Source of the DNA: a virus
IMG/VR virus record: IMGVR_UViG_3300010370_003006
Coordinates: 1-21,818 of that record
Reading direction: 5' to 3' (one strand)
Length of the DNA: 21,818 nt
In this document: piece by piece, positions 6,348-13,372 of the stretch
Layout: each line of letters opens with the position of its first letter
Numbering within the stretch: position 1 is the stretch's first letter
Position numbers and translations under genes: made by a program
Notes under the pieces: generated by a model
What the model saw: the letters and a program-made list of their open reading frames with translations, nothing else
Databases searched by the model: none
What the model was told of the DNA's origin: nothing

Positions 6348-7557
6348 ACTCTTCAAACTTCCCTTCTTCCCAATCCCATAACAGGTCAGTGGATGCTGGC
6401 CCGCAGTTGCGACTTGCAACAATTTTTAACTCTCTAGACGTATCGTCATTCTCATCTTGCTTTTGTAGACCAAGGATTACATCTGAGTCCTGGTAGAACG
6501 AAGATGAATAACCAATGGCGTCCGCCGAAACTTGGCGTTTCTTCATCTTCCACAGTAATACCTGGGTAGAGATAACCATTGGAAGTTCTTTAGACATAGC
6601 TAATTTCTTTAGGTTTCGGGTGACATTTGTAATTGACTGGGGGGTGTTGATCTCTCCCGTAATCTCATCCAACATAAGATAGACACCATCTACAAATACG
6701 ATGTTAGGACGAAGTTTGTCAATCTTGGCGGCAAGGCCAGTAACTGTCATTGAAGGCACGGCATCTGTTAAATAAAACTTATGCATGCTTTCCATCTTTG
6801 CAAGTGCTGCTCTATACCGTGCTTCCTCTTGCGAATTTAAAGATCCACGAATCAAACGAGAGTGTGCAATCTTTGCTCGCATCGCATCGTGACGATGTTG
6901 CTGCTCAATGTTGGTCATCTCAAAAGATTGGAACATAGGCACAAAACCATCTTCGTGAACGTTAACTGCAATCTGCATTGCAAGAACAGACTTACCTGTT
7001 TTTGGTGGAGCAATAATTGTTACTAACTGACCTGGCTGTAATCCGGCAGTAGCCTTGTCGATTGTAGGGAATCCAGTAGCCATACCAAGCAAACCGTTTG
7101 GTCTAGTTTTGATAGACAGATACTCATCAAAGCGCTGTGATGCATTGTCTGTAAGATCGATATCACCAGAGTCTTTTATACCTTCGTCTGCAATCTTGGC
7201 AACGCCAACACTCATAGCAGCGATAGCTGCATCATGATCTCCGCTTTGAATTGCTTCTGCTGCAGCCTGTACTACATCAATAGCTTTTTGACGTTTACGA
7301 TATTCAATTAACTGATCTAATAAGTAATCTAGTGAATCATCTACAGCAAGTAAATTGTATGTAGGAAAGTTATCTTTTACAGTTACAGCTGTTGGAACCT
7401 CTTGATATTTAGTCCAATGATTTACTACGAAATTCCATACTGATCTATTGTCTTCTACAAAGAACCAGTCACCTTTTACACCAGCCTCAAGAAGTGGAGA
7501 TATATCCCGTGTTCTAATTGCTCTAGACAGAAGACGAAGTTCATTATCAGCTGCCAT
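6316..7557 (-). CDS. DnaB-like replicative DNA helicase
   Basis: 413 residues. Residues 1-110 are an N-terminal helical region with the layout of the DnaB N-domain (LLSRAIRTRDISPLLEAGV). The RecA-like motor follows from about 150: TGFPTIDKATAGLQPGQLV, Walker A APPKTGKS (183-190), a QSFEM segment (210-214) and Walker B IVFVD (286-290). A late segment with ISTQVLLWK and DSDVILGL matches the DnaB C-terminal motifs. It would unwind the fork and recruit the primase. ATG overlaps the upstream stop as TAATG, with GGAGGGG eight bases before. The canonical Walker A glycine-rich loop is replaced by PPKTGKS, a variant common in phage RecA-like helicases. Confidence 0.9.
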   Translation of the reverse strand: MAADNELRLLSRAIRTRDISPLLEAGVKGDWFFVEDNRSVWNFVVNHWTKYQEVPTAVTVKDNFPTYNLLAVDDSLDYLLDQLIEYRKRQKAIDVVQAAAEAIQSGDHDAAIAAMSVGVAKIADEGIKDSGDIDLTDNASQRFDEYLSIKTRPNGLLGMATGFPTIDKATAGLQPGQLVTIIAPPKTGKSVLAMQIAVNVHEDGFVPMFQSFEMTNIEQQHRHDAMRAKIAHSRLIRGSLNSQEEARYRAALAKMESMHKFYLTDAVPSMTVTGLAAKIDKLRPNIVFVDGVYLMLDEITGEINTPQSITNVTRNLKKLAMSKELPMVISTQVLLWKMKKRQVSADAIGYSSSFYQDSDVILGLQKQDENDDTSRELKIVASRNCGPASTDLLWDWEEGKFEEYGSLFGNTSI

Positions 7558-7964
7558 TAGATCTTCCCCTCCAGGTTTATAAACTTGCTGCCATATCGTA
7601 GAGCACGAGATGGTATATCCACAACTCCGACAAGTTCAGGGCGGTAAGGCAGCTCAGCCACAAGATCGGCTACTACGTTATATCTAAGATAATAGTTAAA
7701 AGGGTTAGTACCCAAATTGTCTAAATCTTCCTGGACTTGCTGCATTTCTTTGGTAGACATGTCAAAGCCTACAAGCTCCATGGAATAACCATATTTGTCA
7801 GCAAAGCGCCAGAATAAAGACAGCGCCTGTCTATTGTAAGAAACTTCTTCCCCTACTACAGGGACACCTAGGACCCGTTTGAAAGTGGGTTTTCGATCAA
7901 TAATGCAATCTAAAGTTACCACTACTCTCAAGGGAATCCCGTTAGAGATATCGCCCCCCTTCAA
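7557..7964 (-). CDS. unknown protein between SWIM finger gene and dnaB
   Basis: 135 residues from a TTG at 7964, with GAGGT about eight bases upstream and only one base after the preceding stop. The predicted order of strands and helices, with VVVTLDCIID near the start, MELVGFDMS in the middle and LVGVVDIPSRALRYG near the end, loosely recalls a Rossmann-like HAD fold, but the DxD nucleophile motif of active HAD enzymes is not present. It may be a degenerate or structural member, or something unrelated. Coupled on both sides (TAATG with dnaB), it belongs to the replication operon. No function is proposed. Confidence 0.7.
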   Translation of the reverse strand: MKGGDISNGIPLRVVVTLDCIIDRKPTFKRVLGVPVVGEEVSYNRQALSLFWRFADKYGYSMELVGFDMSTKEMQQVQEDLDNLGTNPFNYYLRYNVVADLVAELPYRPELVGVVDIPSRALRYGSKFINLEGKI

Positions 7965-7965
7965 G

Positions 7966-8262
7966 TTAGACTACCTCAATTTTTCCGTAATCAATTAGAA
8001 GTTGTCTAAAAACTTTTGGGTCCTGACTTGCAGCAATAGCGTCTAACTTATTTGCACGATTAGAAAGATCGCACGGATAGATTCCACCATTCCTGTTCAT
8101 CTTTACTCTAACAAACCGCATGTGCTTGCACTGAGATCTTCTTTCAGAACCAGGGCAATTGCAACGTAAGCTTTTACCATCAGAGTTCATCTCTACTTCG
8201 TGCACGCCTGTTTCTGACAGAAAGATCTGTAGTACTTGCCAGTCGTTCATTCTCAAGCCCAT
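7966..8262 (-). CDS. SWIM-type zinc finger protein
   Basis: 98 residues from ATG 8262; a second ATG at 8250 is possible. Residues 34-47 carry C-N-C-(x8)-C-K-H (C34, C36, C45, H47), the CxCx(n)CxH signature of SWIM zinc fingers, preceded by a beta hairpin (HEVEMNSDGKSLR). A C-terminal helical segment (PKVFRQLLIDYGK) follows. SWIM domains bind DNA or protein and occur in helicases, transposases and Rad51-associated factors. As a stand-alone protein between the helicase loader and dnaB it could be a replication or recombination accessory, which is an inference. It overlaps the loader gene by 10 bases. Confidence 0.75.
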   Translation of the reverse strand: MGLRMNDWQVLQIFLSETGVHEVEMNSDGKSLRCNCPGSERRSQCKHMRFVRVKMNRNGGIYPCDLSNRANKLDAIAASQDPKVFRQLLIDYGKIEVV

Positions 8263-8930
8263 CTTCTTCTATCTCCCTTCTCTGATACTACGTCAATAGG
8301 AACAAAAGCTTCGTGGCCAAAACTTCCCATCGACTCACCATACATGTCATCCCACTTATCCAAAGAATAGTTGGTTGTGACTATCGTTGGCAAACCGGCG
8401 TTAAACCGTGCCCTAAGTAAAGCATCAAAAGTATTTTCTGCCCACCCTGAAGCGGTCCTATATTCTTTTCCTAAGTCATCTAGTATGAGCAGACAAACAT
8501 CGTTTTCTTTGCCCGCCTCTCCATATAAGCCTTTGATAAGCAATTCAATAGAGTCGTCATCTTCAGACCAACTCATTTTTTGTAATCTTAATAGCTTTGG
8601 ATAATCAAGAAACATAACTGGTCTTCTTACAAAACTAGTTGAGTTTCCCCAGACAGAAGACTCTGCTGTCAGTATGAGCTCCTGTGATATAGCAGAGGCC
8701 ATAGTTGTTTTACCGTGGCCTGGGCTGCCCTGGAGTAGCAACCCAAGACCACAAGTCTTTTCCCCAAACGAACGAACTACAAGTTGTTTCTTTACTAAAC
8801 CAAGCCACATAGGAATTTGATTTGGTAAATGATCTAAATCCTCTAAACGCATGCCAATAGTTTTTGCAGGAAAGTTAGCATTATTAATTTGTGCTCTCTT
8901 ACTTCCTGGTAAGCCCTCTAGTGAATACAT
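8253..8930 (-). CDS. DnaC-like AAA+ helicase loader
   Basis: 225 residues. Walker A is GSPGHGKT (68-75), Walker B LLILDDLGKE (147-156) and sensor 1 PTIVTTN (181-187), with a following WDDMYGE helix, the pattern of the DnaC/IstB group of AAA+ ATPases. Length is close to DnaC. DnaC-type proteins load the replicative helicase on single-stranded DNA at an origin. It is encoded right after the initiator gene (TAATG coupling, GGAGGGG before the start) and upstream of dnaB, matching the lambda O-P logic. It ends inside the SWIM gene start. IstB-like transposition helper is the alternative but no transposase is nearby. Confidence 0.9.
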   Translation of the reverse strand: MYSLEGLPGSKRAQINNANFPAKTIGMRLEDLDHLPNQIPMWLGLVKKQLVVRSFGEKTCGLGLLLQGSPGHGKTTMASAISQELILTAESSVWGNSTSFVRRPVMFLDYPKLLRLQKMSWSEDDDSIELLIKGLYGEAGKENDVCLLILDDLGKEYRTASGWAENTFDALLRARFNAGLPTIVTTNYSLDKWDDMYGESMGSFGHEAFVPIDVVSEKGDRRRWA

Positions 8931-9877
8931 TACCCCTCCAGTAGTTTCAACATCTTTTCCTGATGTTGTTTCATAGCTTCTGCATCGCCCTCAGGTTGCT
9001 GATCGCGGTGCACAATTCCATGAACAGTTCCGTAGTATGCCACAAACCGACGCCACAATGGCTCACCGATTCCAGCATCACGAATTAATCGTGGATCTTT
9101 AAAGAACATGCGAACTGCTTTTAGCATTCCCACATTTGTAGATCCTTCTCCAAACATGCGTAACATCCAGTTGCGTAGATGATCACGATTAATCTGCCCT
9201 GGAACTCCGGGAACATTTTCACGAAGCAAGTCATAAAACTCTGCGATGATGTCGTTAACATCCCAGTCCTCTTCAACACGTTCGTTACGGCGCATGTGTT
9301 TAGGGACTGCCTCAAACTTTGTGCGTTTGTACTTTGCGTTTAGTCGTGCTTGACGGTCTTCAATTTTTCCTACGGCGCCTGGTGTTGCATCAATCTCCTT
9401 GGCGACTTTCTTCTTTGGCGATGTTGAATCTTCTTCTTCAAAAGGCCAACCCATATCTTCTCCTTCCCGTCCGTCAGGACCTAGAGATAAAGTACGTAGT
9501 ACTTTATCTCTCTTTAAGCTAAGTGACTTATCGCTAGTATTAGTACTAGCGACTGTCCCACTATTAATATGTAGACTGCCTGAGAAACCGCTGACGGAAA
9601 ACCCGTCACTGGTTTTCTTTACATAAGGCATATTAAGTTCTTCTTCAGCAAACTTCCAGTAGGTTCGGAACTGACCTTTTACTCGATGCTGTTCCATTTT
9701 GATGTAGCCAGCTAATTCAAGTTCTTTCATAGCGCTACGTATTGCGTCTCGTCCCTCATTAACATCTGGGCGATCCACAGCTTCCTCAGCAGATATGACT
9801 CTACCGATTTCTAAATAGAAATAAAAAAATCCCACGGCTCGTTTTGATAACCGCGGATCTGATGCGGGTGATTTCAT
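8930..9877 (-). CDS. winged-helix replication initiator (lambda-O-like)
   Basis: 315 residues from ATG 9877, preferred over an upstream start at 9949 because GGAGGG lies four to five bases before it and the longer form overlaps the membrane protein gene. Residues about 10-78 form a winged HTH: LSKRAVGFFYFYLEIGR, GRDAIRSAMKELELAGYIK and a RTYWKF wing. Residues about 85-160 are a polar Ser/Thr/Lys linker. Residues 200-290 are helical with a region rich in aromatics (IIAEFYDLL, GEPLWRRFVAYYG) that may bind the loader or helicase. The order initiator, loader, helicase repeats that of lambda O and P. The linker coding region holds strong inverted repeats that may be the origin. The DNA-binding role is inferred from domain plan and context. 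Confidence 0.75.
   Translation of the reverse strand: MKSPASDPRLSKRAVGFFYFYLEIGRVISAEEAVDRPDVNEGRDAIRSAMKELELAGYIKMEQHRVKGQFRTYWKFAEEELNMPYVKKTSDGFSVSGFSGSLHINSGTVASTNTSDKSLSLKRDKVLRTLSLGPDGREGEDMGWPFEEEDSTSPKKKVAKEIDATPGAVGKIEDRQARLNAKYKRTKFEAVPKHMRRNERVEEDWDVNDIIAEFYDLLRENVPGVPGQINRDHLRNWMLRMFGEGSTNVGMLKAVRMFFKDPRLIRDAGIGEPLWRRFVAYYGTVHGIVHRDQQPEGDAEAMKQHQEKMLKLLEG
9483..9511. repeat. perfect 13-bp inverted repeat inside the initiator gene
   Basis: Left arm AGAGATAAAGTAC (9483-9495) and right arm GTACTTTATCTCT (9499-9511) are exact complements around GTA. It encodes residues about 123-132 of the initiator linker. A perfect 13-bp repeat is unexpected in coding sequence. It shares the core TAGTACT with the next repeat, 44 bases away. 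Confidence 0.85.
9531..9552. repeat. perfect 9-bp inverted repeat inside the initiator gene
   Basis: TCGCTAGTA (9531-9539) and TACTAGCGA (9544-9552) pair around a TTAG loop. An outer AGTGAC (9522-9527) can pair with GTCCCACT (9555-9562) leaving a CC bulge, extending the hairpin. It encodes residues about 109-116 of the linker. Confidence 0.8.
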
Positions 9878-9878
9878 A

Positions 9879-9900
9879 AGCCCTCCTTCAAGGGAGGACT
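9879..9900 (-). promoter_or_regulatory. hairpin sequestering the initiator ribosome binding site
   Basis: On the mRNA, AGUCCUCC (9900-9893) pairs with GGAGGGCU (9886-9879): eight base pairs with one G-U, and a six-base CUUGAA loop. The whole Shine-Dalgarno GGAGGG is inside the stem, one base before the ATG. The upstream gene stops at 9901, directly before the stem, so a ribosome finishing that gene would open it. This suggests translational coupling. Confidence 0.6.
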
Positions 9901-10161
9901 CTAGCGTGGTGGAACCCTTGGTGGCAACTTTGGGGCTGGGGCGCTCCACTCGTCTACCAAGAGGGTAAAGACTAGGGCTAAAAAGGCCGCTGCAAGCCCA
10001 TAGACGGGCAAATAAAGGATTTTAGTACCCAGGACTAGGGCTGCTCCTATAGAGGCTATAAGAGCCACTAGACCGCGCCATTTGCCTATTGGGCGTATCA
10101 AACCTTCTATGGCAGACAGCAAACAGGCAGAAGCCAAAGCGGCTATAAAGACTGTTTCCAT
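9901..10161 (-). CDS. small membrane protein, possible holin
   Basis: 86 residues with a strong AGGAGG before the ATG. Three hydrophobic segments are visible: about 3-20 (VFIAALASACLLSAIEG), about 31-46 (LVALIASIGAALVLG) and about 50-69 (YLPVYGLAAAFLALVFTLL), followed by a short Pro/Arg-rich end (PPRVPPR). Size, number of segments and a short charged tail fit class I holins, which pierce the inner membrane at lysis. It lies after the tail genes, a common place for lysis genes, but no free endolysin is seen next to it. It may instead be another phage membrane protein. Its stop codon adjoins the hairpin that covers the initiator ribosome binding site. Confidence 0.65.
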   Translation of the reverse strand: METVFIAALASACLLSAIEGLIRPIGKWRGLVALIASIGAALVLGTKILYLPVYGLAAAFLALVFTLLVDEWSAPAPKLPPRVPPR

Positions 10162-10169
10162 GGCGCCTC

Positions 10170-12812
10170 CTATTGACGGAATATTACCCTATCCACGTCG
10201 AATACTATACCTGGGGCAGGAAGATCTGGAGTACATTCAATTTTAATGTCAGCTTTAGACGCCCCATAAATTTCAGCTTTTGGAGCGTACACGGAAATAT
10301 ACGCCCAACGATTTAGTGCCTGTATACGTACTGTTTTAACTTTAGTTTGTAAAACAACATTTGACTCATCATAAAACCTAGCTCTTAACGTGTAGTTTCC
10401 AAAAGCATCCGCGTTTTCAGGTTTAATAGCTACAGATGCGTAATACCCCGAAAGGGTATTTATTAGTTCTATGTCACTATGTATTCCAAAAGTAGTTGCC
10501 GCAGTAGACGTAACCTTTCCAAAAGCAACTCCATTTGTGGAGTACTCGTCAAATAGCGTTCCTCTAAATACTGCTCTAGTTAAAAGTGAGGAATCAGTAT
10601 TCCACCCATCAGTAGAGGATTCAAAAGAAGGAGACTGTAAAATTGATGGTGTTAATTCTGGAAATTTAGGGGTGGGTAATCCTGGTCTTAGTTCCCAGCT
10701 TGCAGCATAAGGAAGAACTAAACTAATAGTGTCTACTAATCTTGCAGCTTTAGCTGCATAATTAGTCCAGCGATAACTACGACCAGAGGATGTGGAGTCA
10801 TTTTCCCACTTACAATCGCTTGTTTCTATAACTTCTTCATTGATAGGATCAGCCGGAATATTTGCGCCATCTCCATCAAAGTATGTAGACTCTACTCCAC
10901 TACGTTCTAGTTGTACTCCGTCTACATAAAAAATATCTCCAACTTCTGGATTAGTTAAAAATAAAGAAACTTTTGCTGACGGCGCTCCCGCGTCTATTAC
11001 ATAGGTAGGGGCTACAGCAGTTACCTGTACTCTAGTAGCAGAAGTTGATACTTCTTCTTCTATAACCTCTACGTAATAAGAGCCTGTAGGGTAATAGTCC
11101 CCGTCCTCATCAGAAAGAATTTGAGACTGATCTTCAGCAGACTGTAATGAAGAAAATTCAAGACGAGCTGTAATTTCTTTTGAGGACTGAGCACTAACAT
11201 AAGCAGTAAATGTATATGCTTGTCCGGCTCTTACCGGCATCCAATCACTTACTATTCCAGCCCTATCTGTAGTTGAAGCAACAAACTGTGCAGCATAAGA
11301 ACCCCTATGGATTGCGTAAGCTGGCGTGGTTACCCTAGTCAAAGTGCCGTCGTGCGGTGTCCAAAAATTTGTATTATTTTCAAAAGACGGGTTGTGAATA
11401 AGATTAGTTTTATCTCCAGCTGCGTATATAAGAACTTTTCTTGCATCTTCAAACGTAGTGGTTCCATCAGCAACTGCAAGCTGCAACATGTCTATAAAGT
11501 ATTCAACTTGATTGTTGTTATTTGTAAAGGTAAGGGTTATAGATGCATACGCCGCGTTATCCGGTGACAGTTGGCCATTTACTCCAGAGTCCGATTTTGA
11601 TGCAAATTCTTGCCAAGTAGTTGTACCAGTTAGCGCTGTATTATTTGCTGTTGAAGATATCAAAGTACCTGCTCTGTCATACCAATCGATCTTTGCAGCA
11701 ACTGATCCGGTTTTACTAGAGTTTTTTATTCTTAACCAACCAGTAAATCTATATCTAGTTGCAGGTTTTACAGGCACCCCGTATAAAACTTTATCTGCAG
11801 AGGTTGAAGGTAAATTAAGAACTGGAGAAGTGTTGTGTCCATGAATCCAACCAAACCCTATAGATCTAGGATTAAACCCAGGATTGTAAAACAGTTCTGG
11901 GCTAGGTGGACCTATAGCTATACCAACCGTGGCAAAAGAATCAGAGTACTTTACCTGCGCAAAATTACCTACAGAGGTTACCCAATTTCCAATTGACTCT
12001 TCAAAAGAAGAATCATTATAATTTAAAAGAAGATTTTTACCAACTTCTATTTCTGGAACCCAATGAGTAAGAGCGGTTACATAAGACTGTATAGATTGTA
12101 TGCTTCCTTTAGTTGCATTTACTTTTTCACTAACTCGGTACACGCTTCTGTGGTAAATGTCTCCCAAAACAGGTTCATAACTAAACCCACGTTCTTCTAT
12201 TTTAGATTGTAATAGTTCAACGGGGGTGTACTTATAGTCCATCGATAACTCTAGTACTTTAGCTTCGGTTCTTAACTTATCGTACGCAAAAGCATACCCA
12301 GAAAGAACGTCATTTAAATAGGTGTCATCAGGCTCACCTATTTCGTCTCCTTCTAAATTTAGCCAGGCAGCTGGCAACCACTTTTCTATTTTTACTAAAG
12401 TAGGGGTTACTGACTCATCTACAATTACAGTTGAAGTGTTTCCGCAGTTAATCCAATCATCGCCGTCGAATATCCAAAGAGAATAGGTTACCTGTCTTCC
12501 TCCATCCAAAGGTCCATCTATAGCGGTAGTCCTATAATTTGAAATAGTTCCACTATCGACAATTGTCCCATCATAAGGATCATCAGACGCACCGCTAAAG
12601 TTTCTGTTTATTCTCCAGTGCGTAACTGTTGCAGCTACTCCCGGACTTAATTCTTTTTCTGGGTCTGTTAATACAGAGCTCCAATATAGATAAACTGCAC
12701 CATACGTAAGTGGAATAGCCCTAAGATTTCCGTTATAGTACGCACGATTGTTTTCTATCTGGCCATATTTAAGTCCAGCCTGTCCGTATACAACAAACGA
12801 ATAACGACCCAT
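10170..12812 (-). CDS. tail/baseplate protein, P2 gpI-like with carbohydrate-binding modules
   Basis: 880 residues. Residues about 138-252 resemble the P2 gpI/TIGR02242 tail protein region: LVKIEKWLPAAWLN, LNDVLSGYAFAYDKLRTEAKVL, then KIEERGFSY and YRVSEKVNATKGSIQSIQSYV. This is the part that ties fibres to the baseplate. The N-terminal 130 residues are beta-rich (fibronectin-like, WRINRNF, YSLWIFDGDDW). Three jelly-roll modules follow, each opening with a LxNPSFE-like strand: about 260-445 (NYNDSSFEESIGNWV, FYNPGFNPR), 470-635 (LIHNPSFENN, VDGVQLE) and 722-880 (LQSPSFESSTDGW, VDRVIF). These resemble CBM4/9-type galactose-binding folds and would bind surface glycans of the host. It is the last large tail gene and the likely receptor-binding component. 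Its SD is weak. Confidence 0.75.
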   Translation of the reverse strand: MGRYSFVVYGQAGLKYGQIENNRAYYNGNLRAIPLTYGAVYLYWSSVLTDPEKELSPGVAATVTHWRINRNFSGASDDPYDGTIVDSGTISNYRTTAIDGPLDGGRQVTYSLWIFDGDDWINCGNTSTVIVDESVTPTLVKIEKWLPAAWLNLEGDEIGEPDDTYLNDVLSGYAFAYDKLRTEAKVLELSMDYKYTPVELLQSKIEERGFSYEPVLGDIYHRSVYRVSEKVNATKGSIQSIQSYVTALTHWVPEIEVGKNLLLNYNDSSFEESIGNWVTSVGNFAQVKYSDSFATVGIAIGPPSPELFYNPGFNPRSIGFGWIHGHNTSPVLNLPSTSADKVLYGVPVKPATRYRFTGWLRIKNSSKTGSVAAKIDWYDRAGTLISSTANNTALTGTTTWQEFASKSDSGVNGQLSPDNAAYASITLTFTNNNNQVEYFIDMLQLAVADGTTTFEDARKVLIYAAGDKTNLIHNPSFENNTNFWTPHDGTLTRVTTPAYAIHRGSYAAQFVASTTDRAGIVSDWMPVRAGQAYTFTAYVSAQSSKEITARLEFSSLQSAEDQSQILSDEDGDYYPTGSYYVEVIEEEVSTSATRVQVTAVAPTYVIDAGAPSAKVSLFLTNPEVGDIFYVDGVQLERSGVESTYFDGDGANIPADPINEEVIETSDCKWENDSTSSGRSYRWTNYAAKAARLVDTISLVLPYAASWELRPGLPTPKFPELTPSILQSPSFESSTDGWNTDSSLLTRAVFRGTLFDEYSTNGVAFGKVTSTAATTFGIHSDIELINTLSGYYASVAIKPENADAFGNYTLRARFYDESNVVLQTKVKTVRIQALNRWAYISVYAPKAEIYGASKADIKIECTPDLPAPGIVFDVDRVIFRQ

Positions 12813-12816
12813 TTAG

Positions 12817-13359
12817 TTACATTCCGGCTAGAAGGAAAGGGTCAAACCTAACTGCTTGGGCTGTTGCATATGCTTCGTTAGCGGTAGTGTTTAACGTGTT
12901 GTATTCAGAGCTACCTACGTATAAAACATTTGCTGTTCCAACCTTAGGTTGAGCATTTCCGTTTAGATTAAACCCAAGAGTATTGGTAGAGTTATACGCT
13001 TCAAATAAGTTGCTTGTTACCGTGGCTGAGCTATTTTTTAAAGTTAACGCAACAACGTTAGCTACAGTCATGTTATCCCCAGCCTTAAGCAAATATGGGG
13101 AAGTAGGAACGCCATTTACCAAGCCACGTTCAATATTTGATATGCGCTCATCCAAAGAATTCCAAGAAGATGTAGAGGCAAACGTTCCTGTATAGTTTGA
13201 AGTTAATAAACCATTAGTAGCATCAACTGTTCCATTAAGAGCAATTTCAATGGCACGTACTTCATCTTGTAGCGAGTTAATGTGATCAGCAAGAATAGTA
13301 TCTTGAAGATCTACTTTTGTAGTAAAGCTTCTTACCGACGTGGGAAATGAGGCTGGCAT
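12817..13359 (-). CDS. short tail fibre-type structural protein
   Basis: 180 residues; AAAAGGA lies before the ATG. Residues 4-42 (FPTSVRSFTTKVDLQDTIL, then HINSLQDEVRAIEIAL) match the N-terminal segment that opens many actinophage tail fibres and spikes, with a coiled-coil-like SLQDEVRAIE helix. The rest is Ser/Thr/Asn-rich with short beta strands and no enzyme motifs. It ends in EAYATAQAVRFDPFLLAGM. It lies between baseplate J and the gpI-like protein, four bases before the latter. A trimeric fibre or fibre adaptor is the most likely role, inferred from sequence style and place. Confidence 0.65.
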   Translation of the reverse strand: MPASFPTSVRSFTTKVDLQDTILADHINSLQDEVRAIEIALNGTVDATNGLLTSNYTGTFASTSSWNSLDERISNIERGLVNGVPTSPYLLKAGDNMTVANVVALTLKNSSATVTSNLFEAYNSTNTLGFNLNGNAQPKVGTANVLYVGSSEYNTLNTTANEAYATAQAVRFDPFLLAGM

Positions 13360-13372
13360 TATTTTTCCTTTT

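Larger units (their letters stand above)
9483..9608. other. candidate replication origin (cluster of inverted repeats in initiator gene)
   Basis: Four inverted repeats lie in 126 bases: 13 bp at 9483-9511, TAAGT-G-ACTTA at 9520-9530, 9 bp at 9531-9552 and TGACGG/CCGTCA at 9592-9608. An AT-rich stretch (ACTATTAATATGTAG) lies between them. They all fall in the linker-coding region between the DNA-binding domain and the C-terminal domain, as the lambda origin does in gene O. No true iterons are seen, so the origin role is inferred from position and symmetry. Confidence 0.45.

Noticed and set aside
9901-9949. Extended start of the initiator gene at 9949
   Set aside because: The extra 24 residues overlap the membrane protein end and lack an SD, whereas ATG 9877 has GGAGGG in place.
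11307-11844. Two plus-strand frames of 86 and 110 codons opposite the large tail gene
   Set aside because: Both are antisense to the continuous 880-codon tail gene and have no recognisable features.
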